DNA of 64,000 nt from Plantago major (lineage: Eukaryota > Streptophyta > Magnoliopsida > Lamiales > Plantaginaceae). Position numbers and translations under genes: made by a program. The notes under the pieces are model-generated. The model made no database searches and had not been told where the DNA came from. It saw nothing but the letters and a program-made list of their open reading frames with translations. The DNA lies in the NCBI GenBank assembly GCA_026545765.1, contig JAIFAC010000440.1, forward strand, positions 38,579 through 102,578, written 5' to 3'. Of this stretch, positions 21,731-33,596 are shown in pieces. Each line of letters begins with the position of its first letter. Positions within the stretch are counted from its first letter, which is position 1.

Positions 21731-21953
21731 CTAGTTCGCTGGTTCTAGGGATTACCAAATATTTGTCGCTTTGGAAAAATCAATTCCTCAAGTTGCCTAC
21801 CCTTTCCATAATTATCTTCTTCGAAAATACTTCGCCGATCGCCATGTTAGCCTTCTCCTCCGTCAGAGTTCAGATAACAACTTGAGCCCCGGGAGCAAAT
21901 TAGCTCTTGGTTCCGGAGATACTACGCTTTTTTCGAGAATCAACTGGTCGCTC

Positions 21954-22026
21954 GCCTTCCACCATTTACCATTTTCTCGCGGTGCGGACTTGCACGATCG
22001 AGAAAGTGGTTGTGGTGGAAGATGCG
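21954..22026 (+). other. conserved imperfect hairpin between aORF and pol (copy B)
   Basis: The arm CCTTCCACCATTTACCATTT and its partner CGAGAAAGTGGTTGTGGTGG (about 21993-22012 onward) form an imperfect stem. It is the counterpart of the hairpin at 2261-2345 and lies about 520 bases downstream of the B internal promoter-like block. The 5' arm is the better conserved one between copies. Confidence 0.5.
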
Positions 22027-22984
22027 GAAAGCCCATTGACTACATTTTCGTGGCAATGATATTCACTCGGATTCTTTGTACAGAAGTCAGGTTGTGCGAT
22101 TCGGAAGTCTTCACACGAATCCTGCAGCTACTGCGTCCGGACCATCTTGAGTTGGTCCGATCACATCAGTCGCATTTTTCCAGTAACTGGGGTGTCCGTG
22201 AGGGTTTCCTTCAGTGACTGGGAAAACACGACCGATTCCGTCATATCATCATAAGCTTGGTCCGGAGAGTGAACTTCTAGTTGCTGGCCACTTTGCTTCG
22301 GAACGCCGAGGACCGTTGTAAAGGATTCATGGTTCGGACGTCAGAACTACTCCTGAAAAGGTCACTCTAATCATGAGTTTGGTCCGATAGGATGCTGAGC
22401 CTGTTCTACTCGGAAGTCCAAGCTCGGAATGAAGCCAATTGGTCCGTGACGGACGGTGGATACTCCTCAAAGAACCATCTCCTGTTGTAAAAAATAATGT
22501 AAATTTTCTGTTTGTTGTGACTCCGATAGGCATGTCCGAACTTTGTAATTTGTACTTTTTAAGAAATACAAGATTTATGTTGTGATCTATCTTTGGCTTG
22601 TTGTGTTCCTCCATCCGAATCCGACTGTGTAGTATTTTCTACTTCGAAAAGTCAGTTGTGTTTTACTCCATTTGGCTCGGATCTCTTTGAAGGGTCCGAG
22701 GTAGTATGTTTATTTTAAATATAGCACTTATCTTGGAGAATTAAGTTGTATTAATTTGACGGAAATTCAACTACAACTGGTGGGCTTCAAGGCCGGACAA
22801 AGAAAATGACAAAAACTTTGATAGCTAACGTAGCCTATTTTCGGAGTGTTATCCTAAGCATAAAACTTTTGTAGATTCTTAGCATTCCAAGTTTTCTTCA
22901 AGGCTCTTCCTTGGTCGCCTTCTAACTCAAGCTTCCATCGACTGCCCAAAGGACCTTGTAGGTCCTTCCCACGTAGGTTTAAGT

Positions 22985-24040
22985 TTACCAACATTTCTTA
23001 GATGTCACTTCGAGAACCAAGTCCCCGACCAATATATCCTTGGGAAGAACATGTTTGTTGTAAGCCCGGGCAGATATAGCTTGATAGCGAAGGATGTTAG
23101 ATAGTGCCTTGCTTCTTCTATATTCGAGGAGCTCAAGGTCGTAGATCCTCGCGATTTCATTTCCAGCAGGTTGGTATTGTTGGATCATTTGGGTTTCCAC
23201 AGCGATTTCAGAGGGGATGACCGCTTCGGAGCCATAAACTAGCACGAAGGGTGTCTCCTGAGTAGAAGTTCTAGCTGTCATCCGATGTGCCCAGAGGACT
23301 CCGTCGAGATCATCTACCCAGCTGTCTTGAGAAGTTCTCAGCCTCTTTTCCAAAATCTTCACAATGGTTTTGTTGGTAGCTTCAACTTGTCCATTGGCTT
23401 GAGGGTAGCCAACGGAAGTGAAGCGCTGTTCTATTTTGAAGGATTGGAGCCATTCTTTTAATCTGGCCCCGGAAAATTGTGCTCCATTATCTGAAACAAT
23501 GACCCTAGGAAGTCCAAACCGGCAGATGATATTCTTCCAAATGAAGGTCCTTACTCGACTTTCTGTGATGGTGGCTACTACTTCAGCCTCAACCCATTTG
23601 GTGAAGTACTCTACCGCGATAATAAGGAACTTCTTTTGGTGCGTGCCACGTGGAAAGGGTCCAACTATGTCTATTCCCCACTGATCAAACGGACATGCTA
23701 TGATTGACGGAATCATAGGGTTGGTCGGACGATGCGATATGTTGGCATAGTATTGGCAATCTTCGCAGGCACAAGCGAAGTTGGTAGCATCCTTATCAAA
23801 TGTAGGCCAATAGTATCCTTGCCTTATGACCTTCTGAGCCAAAGTTCGTCCCCCGGAGTGACTTCCACAGCTCCCTGCATGGATTGCCTCCAAAACGGTC
23901 TTCGCCTCATGGGGTCCAAGGCATCTCATGTGAGTGCTAGTGAAATATCTCTTGTAGAGATCCTCTCCCAGGATAAAGTACATGTTGGGTCTGAAGGTAG
24001 AGAGCCATCTTTGAGATAGTGAAATATGCTCATCATCCAA
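22985..24040 (-). pseudogene. gypsy B integrase
   Basis: One open frame of 351 residues carries the zinc module (CGSHSGG, CEDCQYY) and the DDE core: WGIDIVGPF, VIVSDNGAQFSG and NGQVEATNK. The reading is close to the integrase of element A. The frame breaks after LEVTSKK; the remaining C-terminus is readable in other frames down to about 22855 (TWNAKNLQKFYA). As part of a split, truncated polyprotein it cannot work in this element. Confidence 0.85.
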
Positions 24041-24049
24041 ATCCTTTCA

Positions 24050-24520
24050 AAGGTCCAAGAGGAAGACTTGTCCATTAAGGTTTACCAGGGAGGAATCTGT
24101 GAGAGTCATCAGGATGACGCGCCTTGTGTCCAGAGCTCCTAAGGCAGAAGCATACTTGGAAAGGGCATCGGCCTTCTCGTTCTGTTCCCTGTGGAATTGT
24201 TCAAGCGTGAAGACTTCAAAGTGCTCAACCTCTTTCTTGAGAAGTTCCAAGTATTTGATCAGGTTGGGCCCTTAAGCAGTGAAAGACCTAGAAACCTGGG
24301 ACCCTACGAGCTGGGAATCTGTATAAGCTTTGATTCTTTTTACTTGAAGAGATCTTGCCATTCTCAAGCCGGTGAGCACTGCCTCGTACTCGGCCTCATT
24401 ATTTGTAACCTTAAAGTTGAGGGTGATGACGTATTCCAGCATGGCTCCTTCAAGGCTTTCAAGAAAAATTCATATTCCTCCTATTCGCCCAGTAGAGGAT
24501 CCGTCCACTTGTAATGCCCA
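24050..24520 (-). pseudogene. gypsy B second RNase H
   Basis: VDGSSTGRIGG, VTNNEAEYEAVLTGLRMA, YTDSQLVGSQV and NEKADALSKYAS are seen in order, the acidic residues of an RNase H fold. In-frame stops occur near 24465 and 24275. It lies between the ordinary RNase H and the integrase, as in the Tat lineage. Confidence 0.75.
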
Positions 24521-24981
24521 ACATTCCTTGCCCTCAAGTTTGGCTTCCGATGCGAGAGTAGGCACTTTCCCATCTTCCTGCTTCGACTAAGATGCAGTGT
24601 CAAGTGTTGGTTACTTCGTCTAGGAGGAACATGTGTTTCACCCTCAAGGAGTTGTCCATGGGTTCTTGATACTTAGCCCAGAGCTGGACATTATTTCTGA
24701 ACATCTCTTCAGGCTCATTTTCTTTGGCCCTTTCTCCTTCCGGGATAGCCTTCGCCTGAGTGAACATGACGTAGCTCATGTCCTCTTGTGGATTTTCGGT
24801 CCCTTCTTCCGCTTCTTCGGGATAATCTACCAGGAAGTCGGCAAGGACTTGAGCCTTCTTGGTGGATGGAGCTTGGTACCCGATATCATATTCACTTAAT
24901 TTGATCGCCCATTTGGATAAACCCCCGACTTTCTGGCTTGCCTAGGACATGTTTGAGTGGCTCGTTGGTGAGGACAACGAT

Positions 24982-25290
24982 TCAATGAGATTTGAAGTAA
25001 GGCTTCAGTCGCCGGGCAGTGTAGACCAGCGCGAAGGCGAGCTTCTCGATCTTGACATATCTGGCCTCGGCACCCACGAGGGCCTTGCTCAAGTAGTAGA
25101 CCGGCAAGTGGTCGTTTCCTTGTATTCGCACTAACATGTAACTCATAGCTTCAAGAGTTGCTGTGCAGAGGTAAAGAGGTTCACCTTCTATCGGTTTGGA
25201 CAAGAGGGGTGGTGAAAGGAGATAGCTCTTCAGGTTATCCAAGGCCTCTTCACATTCCTTTGTCCACTCGAACTTGTCTCCTCTCCTTAG
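24982..25290 (-). pseudogene. gypsy B connection and first RNase H
   Basis: A conserved run includes ATLEAMSYMLVRIQG, VYYLSKALVGAEARY and LALVYTARRLKPYF-type words, typical of the RNase H that follows gypsy reverse transcriptase. Upstream sequence to 25400 carries the RT thumb in broken frames. Confidence 0.75.
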
Positions 25291-25408
25291 AATTTTGAAG
25301 AAGGGTAGGTTTTGCCTGGATTTGAGATGAAACGCCAGGCCATCACCCTTCCCAAGAGTTTTTGCACTTCATTGATTGTCTTTGGCTGTGGTAAGTCCAA
25401 GATTGCCT

Positions 25409-26010
25409 TTATTTTTTCTGGTTAGCGCTGATACCTCTCTCCGCGACCATGTAACCGAGAAACATTCCTCCCTTTACACCAAACGTACGCTTCTCTGGGT
25501 TCAACTTCATTCCATATTTCCTAAGGATGGAAAAGCACCTATTGAGATGCTCCATGTGTTGCTCTTCAGTCTTGCTTTTTACTAGCATGTCATCCACGTA
25601 AACTTCCATGGTTTTGCCCAACTCTTCTTTGAACATCTTATTCACCAATCGTTGATATGTAGCACCTGCATTGTTGAGGCCAAACGGCATGACCTTGAAG
25701 CAAGAGACTCCCGCTGCAAAGAAGGCCGTCTTTTTGACGTCCTCTTGGGCCATCCTGATTTGGTAGAAGCCATGATAAGCGTCCATGAAGCTTAGGAGTG
25801 CACATCCCGCGGTAGAGTCTACTAACTGGTCAATGTGGGGTAATGGATAGGGATCCTTTGGACAAAACTTGTTAAGCCTAGTGAAGTCATTGCACATTCT
25901 CAATTTTCCTGGAGCCTTTTCGATGAGGACCACGTTATGCACTCCAAATGTAGTACCGACTTCTTCGATATGTCCCGCTTATTAACATGTCTACTTCTCC
26001 GCTATGATAG
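25409..26010 (-). pseudogene. gypsy B reverse transcriptase, interrupted by copia C
   Basis: An open frame of 177 residues (25409-25942) shows the RT motifs in order: LRMCNDFTRLNKFCPKDPYP, FMDAYHGFYQI, MPFGLNNAGATYQR and the catalytic YVDDMLVKS, then FLGYMV. The frame breaks just upstream, and at 26010 the DNA is interrupted by copia C. The missing N-terminal part and protease continue at 40453. Confidence 0.88.
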
Positions 26011-26853
26011 TGTTAGGAATATCTTAGTATTTTGATCACTCATCACATGTTCTTATCTTAGCCGTAAAAGTAATTAAGTACCCTCGTTCACTTGAACATT
26101 GTAAAAGAGGAAATCACTGAGTATGATTAGTCTAGTAAATCTTGTATTAAGATTATAGGTCTCTGAGTGTAATTTTTATTTCAAGAAGACCATGAAGATC
26201 AAGAGATTGTTATTCGTGAAAGAGTTGAACTATCAGATACCCTTGAAGCTCATTCTCCAGAACGGACATCAATTACTGGTCAAGAAGAGCATCGCCATCC
26301 ACCTAACAAGTGTATTAAGTAGTCTTGTTCTATTAGCCTCTCAAAACATAATCAAAAGTTATACGAGAAGCCTCTCCGACAAACCTTATAACCAACACCA
26401 TCAAGGCGTGAGTAGAGGAAGTACTTGATTTGGGAAATCAAGGAATAACTCCAAGGTTATCTCGAGTAGGAAGTACTTAGCTCTAGGAGTCGGGAATAAC
26501 TCAGGGGAACATTTGGTTGAACCATTTGTTTAGGAATCTTAGAATAGGATTATTTTAAGGTGAACTCAATTATCTGTCTAGTGAATTCTAGGTCTCAAGG
26601 ACCAAAGTGGATTAGTTGGAGGATTACGCCACCTCCGTATACCACTATACTTGCCGTGGTCATTTACCTTCAGATTTACATTTCAAAGAAAGCACACACA
26701 CATACTTATTGTTTCAGACTTACCTATCTTAAAATCTTCCGCCTCAATTTAAGTATCGTAAACTCCTGTGTTTCGAGAAACCGTGTTTATCGACAAAAGT
26801 TTTAAAAGACTATTCACCCCCGCCTTTTTACTTTGCCGTTATCTGGACCAACA
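26011..26853 (+). repeat. 5' LTR of copia C, internally deleted
   Basis: 843 bp against 1396 bp for the 3' LTR. About 550 bp equivalent to roughly 39247-39795 are missing; the join GATCAAGAGATTG (about 26197) falls at a shared CAA. The lost part contains the TATA region, so this LTR probably cannot start transcription. Confidence 0.9.
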
Positions 26854-26868
26854 AGTGGAATTAGAGCA
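26854..26868 (+). promoter_or_regulatory. primer binding site of copia C, mutated
   Basis: TGGAATTAGAGC stands two bases after the LTR end. Element D has TGGTATCAGAGC, the standard complement of initiator methionine tRNA. The mismatches may be real decay or part of the CAG-related sequence fault. Confidence 0.8.
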
Positions 26869-26970
26869 GGAGGTTCACAAGCCTTCTGCACTGAACCTAG
26901 ATCCCCAGATAGGTGAAGGAACTTTGTCCCTTTCTAAGGACTATATAATTTGTGTGTTAAGTGCGCAGGT

Positions 26971-28759
26971 ATGTCTCTGAGTGATGCACCTGCTCAAGCC
27001 GTAAAACTACGAGAAATGGAAGAACAACATGAAGCTCCATCTGGAGGCCATTAGTGACGAGATGATCTATGTCATCAATGAAGGGCCTATCAAAATCAGA
27101 CAACTCAAACAAGTTACTGAGTTGTCTGATGGAAGAAAAGACTCGGACAAGGAAGATGGAAGCGAGGATGCGGCTGCTAGTGATAGTGGTCGTGTTGCTC
27201 GTGGAAGCATTATGTATGAAGACAAGCCAAGAGAGCTCTGGACATCCAAGATGCCAAGAGACACAGATTGATGGTCAAGCTCGTAATATCATCATCGATC
27301 GACACTTGAGCACATATAGTGTAAACTGTAAGTGCTAAACGCGAAAGTTGTTCGCAATTGATTGAAGAAATCAGCGTTTAATCGAGAAAACCAAGAAAAC
27401 AAGTTCGAAATCTTAAATTGAAGTTCCAAAACTTCAAACAAGGTCCCACCGAAACTCGAAGAACTTGATTTTAGGTTTACTACACTTATGAGTGATATGG
27501 CTGCACTTGGTGAAAGCAATGATACTCCTCCCAACCATTAAAAGATTAAGACTATTGTCAAGTCTCAATCACAACCGGGAGCACACTAAGTTCTTTTATT
27601 TTAACCAAGGATGCCAAATATTACTCCAAAGAGCTCTTCTCTCATCTTGCTATCAGAGACTATGAGACAACTCAGAGAACAAAATTTAAAAGTTGCAAAG
27701 TGTTGCTCTAGTTTCTCAAGGTACTTCAAAAGAAGGATACCAAAGATGCATCCAAGAAAATGCTCTTGCAGAAGACACATGAAGAAATTTGTGAGTCAAG
27801 AGATTGAGAGAAGAAAAGCTAAAGAAAAGTCAAAAAGCATCTTCGTCCAAACTATCATCAAGACAAGAACATACAAGTGAACCACTCTCTAACACCCCAT
27901 TCGTAAAGGTGTTAGTATCAAGTCGCAAAATAGGAAATGATATCTGCTTCTATTGTCAAAAGCCTGGTCACTTCAAGAGAGATTGTCCTACTTTAAACAA
28001 GTTCAAGACAGGTGACAAGAAGGACAGAAGAAATTTCAAGAGAAATCAAAGGGCCTTAATTACTGACTGAAGAAAGGAAGAAGATTCAAATTCAACTTGA
28101 TGCTCTAGACTTTGAGACAGATTCTGAAGATGGAGATTCAGATGACTCAAACCTACCATCACCAGAATTGTGTGGAATCACCCACGATGTAATTGACTTC
28201 GGCCTTAAGAAGAAAGAAATGTGGAGTTGTCGAGATTGTCGGTCCAGACATCTCCAACATTGAAATGTGTCTTATGGCTGATGAGGTAACTAACAATTCA
28301 CAATTTCTGTACTATGAGAGTGATGATGGAATTGAGGATCTGGAGTTGGTCAAGAGTGAATTGGATCGTTATTAGAAAGAATTTCTGGAAGTACAATCCA
28401 AAACCAGACTTCTAGAGGAAAGCAAAGAAACTCTTGAAAAAGAGGTTTCTGAGCTAACCAGAGTATCTGAGAACAAGAACGCTGAAATAGCCTTTCTAAA
28501 AGCTCAGATATCTGAGAATGAAAATTCTCACAAACTAGCCTTGGATGAACTTAATAAGAAAATGATGAAGCTGCTTTCTGAGAATGAAGAACTCAAAAAG
28601 AAAGAGCTATCCTTCCAATCTTATGCAAAGGCTAGTGACACTCTCACTGAGGTTCAATCCTATCTGAGAGATCCCTCTGAGAAAGGTGGACTTGGACTTG
28701 ATGAACAATCAAGTAATTCATCTCCTCTGAAGAAGAGTGATGAAAGGTCAACCTTGTAA
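26971..28759 (+). pseudogene. copia C gag, broken
   Basis: The start ATG at 26971 (MSLSDAP) matches that of D. Readable parts include MKLHLEAISDEMIYVINEGP (27029 on), a zinc knuckle C-x2-C-x4-H-x4-C (CFYCQKPGHFKRDC, 27945-27986) and a Glu/Lys coiled coil up to 28759. The frame is broken just after the start at 26985-27000, where D has CTGAAGCCAGAAAA and C has TCAAGCCGTAAAA. Such breaks look technical. Confidence 0.8.
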
Positions 28760-28799
28760 AAGTCAATGTAATGATTCTTCAACCACCTATAGCATTGGT

Positions 28800-31700
28800 C
28801 GAAGCTAGGTAGTCGACAAAGGAAAAGGAGTTGCAACTACCTTTGAAAGAACAACAAGTTCACAAGAAATATGTGGATAAGGTTTCAAAAGAAACACAAC
28901 CCTCGATATGCAACCATCCACATTGTCAAGATTACTAGGAAGGGAAGAATTGTCGAATAGGCAAATTCTCATCGTACTATTTTATGAAAATAAAGATGGT
29001 GCAGAACTAGTAAGGCTTCAAGAGCATTCGTAAAGCCAAAGGTGTTCAAATGGCATCGTTATCGTATATTGGAAAGGTCCTTCTGCAACAATATAAGAAA
29101 GGACAAGAACAATGGCGCAAGGCTGATATAGCACGTAGCAATAGATAGATGTGGAAGAAATCTCAAGCCACTTAAAAACTGAATGCCAGAGCTAGAAGGA
29201 ACCTAGCCAGAAAGGCTAAGTTTGCTGAAAAGCAACCCCGTAAACCTGTGGTCCGTAAAGCACCAAAGGAACACCTATAAACACCCCAAGAAGGAAGATT
29301 GAGATCAAAATTACGATTTTATCAGATCTCCGATCAAGTTAGACAAAACAAACTCCCAAGTTATCGATTTTATCAGATCTCCTTCGAGGCAAGAACCTAA
29401 CTCCTGCTTCGTTGTGCAAAACGCCTCGACTAAGGCTCAATGGCTATTTAATAATGGATGCGGAAAGCACATGACAGAGACAAAGCAACCGTCAACTACA
29501 AAGCTTGCAACACCGACCGTATATCGATTTGTTGAGGAGAATTAAATCCTCTATGGGATCTAGCAACGCCAAATTAGGATCATTAACAATCACCGACGAC
29601 ATATGTTAAAGGTTTGAAATATAATCTATTTAGCATGAGCCGCTTATGCATAAGGGATTCACCGTGAAATTCAAAGTAAAGTATTGCAAACTTATAGACA
29701 ATGAGTCAAAGCAGCATACTTGGTTGCTCAAGGAAAGGCGCCTTTATGTTACCGATTGGGCATCCGCCACAATCAAGAATGTCTCATGGTGAGTCAATCA
29801 GTCACATAAGAGCACCGGTTATGGCACAAAAGAATGAGTCACTTGAATTTCAAAACTCAACAAACTTGCCAAGAAAGAGTTAGTGGTCGCCTTCCCAAAA
29901 CATCTTTCGTAAAGGATGGTATATGTTCTACCGCCGATGGGGAAACAATCTAAGATCTCTTTCAAGTCCAAAATCGTACACTCTAGTGTTAGACCACGCA
30001 ACTATTACACATGGATCTTTTGAATCATCTCGAATTAGTTATGCAGGAAAGAAGTATGGTCTAGTTGTTGTAGATGACTTCTCAAGATTCACTTGGGTTG
30101 TCTTTCTAAAGCACAAATCTGATGCTAGGGTGGAGATACCAAACTTGCTGAATAAGATTGAAGTCATGAAGAATGACAAGGTATCTGAATCGAATGACCA
30201 TGGTAATCGAGTTTGTCAACCAAGACATAAAGGAGTTTTGTACCAAGAAAGGTATACAACACCAACTTTCCTCGTGAGAACACCACAACAAAATGGTGTT
30301 CCGTAAAGGAAAATAGAACCCTTAAAGAAGCAAAGAAGGACAATGCTAATGACATCAAATAAGTGAAGTTTATCAATAAGTCAGAACACAACATGCTACA
30401 CTCGTAATGTATGTTTGATAAACAAACACCATGACAAGACCCCTATGAACTCTCGTTGATAGACCCCTAATATCAAACATCCGAAAGTGTTTCGTTGTAG
30501 ATGTTTTGTTCTTAACAATGGAAAAGAGTATCTAAGAACATTTCAACCAAAGGCGTATGAAGGTGTGTTTCTGGTTATTCTATGAATAGCAAAGCATACA
30601 GAGTTTACAACAAAAGAACAAAGAAGATTCAAGAATTAGTTCATGTTGTATTCTATGAAGGAAGCAAGAAAACACCCTTGTCGATGAACTCTCGAAAGGT
30701 TCGAGGAACTAATGATAAAGGATTCAAGACGAACCTCGTAAAGGAAAAACATCATTGTGGAAAGGAGGATGACTCGAAAGAAAAGCATGAAATGCCTAGT
30801 AACAACCAGATGATTCTCGTACATGATGAAGAATTTCCTATGAGAATTCCGCAATGGAAATCAAGATGTTCATCGAGAGCTAACTCGAAATGACCTCTCG
30901 ATGTGCATGTCCCGTAAAGCTCTCACCGAGCAAGTGTCGACATTCACCGCCTCTAAGGTGCAAGATGTCACAGACATCAAGAAGTATCAAGTCATAATCA
31001 TAGTGATTCACATTCATATCACATAGATGTCAATCTACTAGCCCTAAACCCACGGCGAGACGGATCAAGGATCATCTCAAAAGATGTGATCGACCAATCA
31101 ATCAAGGTGTTAAGACTAGGAGAGCAATAGTCAAAATGCTAACTCTTCTTTCGATGTTTCATCTCAAACATTGAACCTAAAACTATACAAGAAGCATTAA
31201 GAGACCAAGACTAGATCTCGCAATGCAAGAAGAGTCGATCATTGAGAGAAACAAAGTCCGGAAACTAGTTCCATTTTTGAAGGAATATCCGTGATTGGAA
31301 CTAAGTGGGTTTTCGTAAACAAGATGAATGAATCGTGAAATAACCGTAAACAAAGCAAGGTTGGTTGCCAAGGATTCACCTGCACTAAAGGTTTAGATTT
31401 TGATGAGTCATATGCACCAGCTTGCCATATCGATGCAATAAGACTCTTCCGCCTTTGCAAATTTCATAAAGACTTTAAAGTTTATCAAATGGATGTCAAG
31501 AGTGCATTCTTGAATGGTGAACTTGCTCAGAAGTCTATGTTGAACAACCATCCTGCTTTGAAGTTTCCTCGAAAGTCAAATGGTCTAAAGCTACAAAAGC
31601 TCTATATGGACTGAAACAGGCTCCAAGAGCATGGTATGACACTTTGGCCAAATGCCTTCTGGAAAGTGGTTTCAATAAAGGTGAAGTTGATAAAACTTTA

Positions 31701-32650
31701 TTTACTTTAAATCATGATGGGAAACTACTCTTAGTTCAAGTATATGTTGATGACATTATATTTGGATCTAAGGACAAGCAACTTTGTGATGACTTTGCAA
31801 ATCTCATGAAAAGTAAGTTTGAGATGAGCATGATGGGAAAATTGAACTATTTCCTAGGATTGCAAGTCAAGCAACTCAATGATGGAATATTCATTAGGCA
31901 GACAAAGTATGCAAAAGACATGCTCACAAAGTTCAATCTTAAGCCTTCTGAAAAGAATGCTAAGATACCTATGAGCATAGGAACCAAGATGACCTATACT
32001 GAATCAGATAAGAGTGTTGATGAACACAAGTATAGGAAATTGATAGGTTCACTACTTTACCTTACTGCAAGCAGACCTGATATTCAATATGCAGTTGGTA
32101 TGTGTGCTAGATTTCAAACAAATCCAATGCAATCACACTACAATATTACTATGAAAATATTAAGGTATGTGAAAGGTACAGTAGATGTAGGTTTGTGGTA
32201 TCCTAAAGAAAGTGGATTGAGTTTGTCTGGTTACTCAGATGCTGATTATGCTAGATCAATGCTTGATAGGAAAAGCACCTCAGGAACTTGTCAGAATCTG
32301 GGAACTAGACTTATCTCCTGGTTTAGCAAAAAGCAAAACTCAATTGCAACTTCTACCACCGAGGTCAATATATTGTCAGCCGTTATCAGGCAACACAAAT
32401 TCTGTGGATTCAACAACAACTCAGGACTATGGACTCAATGAAGAGAAAACTCCCATTTTCTGTGATAACACAAGTGCTATTGCAATCACACAGAACCCCA
32501 AGTTCCATGCCAGAACAAAGCACATTGATCTTAGACACCACTTCATCAGAGACCATGTTGAGAAAGGCAATATAGAGATACTCAAGATCGCATGTAAGAC
32601 CAACTTGCAGATATCTTCACCAAGCCCCTACAAGAAAGCCGGTTCTTGAC
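28800..32650 (+). pseudogene. copia C pol: protease, integrase, reverse transcriptase, RNase H
   Basis: Order as in copia. Protease near 29440 reads WLFNNGCGKHMT, the Asp of the DSG motif replaced by Asn (D has WLFDSGCGKHMTG). Integrase core 30000-30306 shows LHMDLF-type and VVVDDFSRFTWV motifs and RTPQQNGV. The RT/RNase H part at 31644-32441 is a clean frame of 265 residues with VYVDDIIFGS, LLYLTASRPDIQYAV and YSDADYARS; the tail with CDNTSAIA and TKHIDLRHHFIRDHV continues to about 32600. The stretch 28800-31640 is full of indels, many at CAG/CTG sites. Confidence 0.85.
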
Positions 32651-33410
32651 CTTAAGACATAGTCTTGGGTTAATAGAGATGCCTAAGGACTGAAAAATGT
32701 CCTGAATCTCTAAAGTCTGAGTAAGTGAGGTAGAGAAGAAGTAGGCCTCTGAGAACATGTTCTCAGAAAGCCAAGTTAATAAGAAGTGATGCAAAGGTTT
32801 GTGAGCAGCAACACTCAGAAAGGCAAAACATTTATGGAACGGGTATCCAGAAAGGCAAAGGTTGGTACACACTCAATAAGTAAATAAGACTATAACTTAC
32901 TTACTGAGAGTGGGACAAATACATTCAAACAACTGAAGCTTCTGACACTTGAATTCAGAAAGCTATTTAGTCATAAAGAGAAAAGACACACAAAGCCCGA
33001 AAAGTATAAGTTCTGGAAGTCAAACATGTCCAATGTCTTATATTTTTTCCATTTTTATGATAAACAATATAAAGATAAGGACTTGACACTCAGAATGATA
33101 AGTTCAAACGATTGAGTGCTCTTACTCTTTACTAAGTGACATAATGGATGTAACTTGTCAAAAATCCATCAAGTCGGCACAATACCATTTGTTGATTGAT
33201 ATCATTACAAGATATTCAATATAAGCCCTTGATGAATAAACGTTTGATCTCAACGGTTGAGATTAAAACAAAGCAAGTAATGTCTGTTGAGAAATGCGTA
33301 TATGGCCCACTACGATTTAATGGAGTACGTGTGATACCACGCCTATGCAGTACAAAGACACGATTCATATTCAACAGATGTATGTTGTATATATGTACAT
33401 TTTGTCTCAA

Positions 33411-33420
33411 TATATATAGG
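33411..33420 (+). promoter_or_regulatory. TATA box upstream of the extra ORF of copia C
   Basis: TATATATAGG lies about 180 bases before the ATG at 33597. D has CTATATATATAG at about the same distance (53867-53876 to 53679), amid otherwise variable sequence. It suggests separate transcription of the extra ORF. Confidence 0.45.
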
Positions 33421-33596
33421 ACTTGGACAAAAGACAAACACTTTACCAAATCCAAATTTCATACTTGCATCAAAACAAAGAAATCTCTCAAGATTTCTCA
33501 GAACTCAACTTCAGTGTTTAGTCTTCCAAAAGATAGACTAATCCGATTAATCTTGCAAAATCCTCCGAAAACACTCACCAAGACTCTATATAAGAG

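Larger units (their letters stand above)
15841..26010 (-). mobile_element. Ty3/gypsy Tat-lineage retrotransposon B, segment 1
   Basis: The second copy of the A family, in reverse. From its 3' end: LTR (15841-16683), polypurine tract, one repeat monomer, aORF (plus strand), internal promoter-like block, integrase, second RNase H, RNase H and reverse transcriptase (minus strand). At 26010 it is cut by copia element C and resumes at 40453. It is truncated near 41150, so gag and the 5' LTR are missing. The base pairs before the LTR, ATTGG (15836-15840), would be the left target duplication. Confidence 0.9.

Noticed and set aside
21771-22217. 148-residue open frame on the plus strand
   Set aside because: It lies in the non-coding part between aORF and pol, contains the conserved hairpin, has no match in element A and no recognisable domain.
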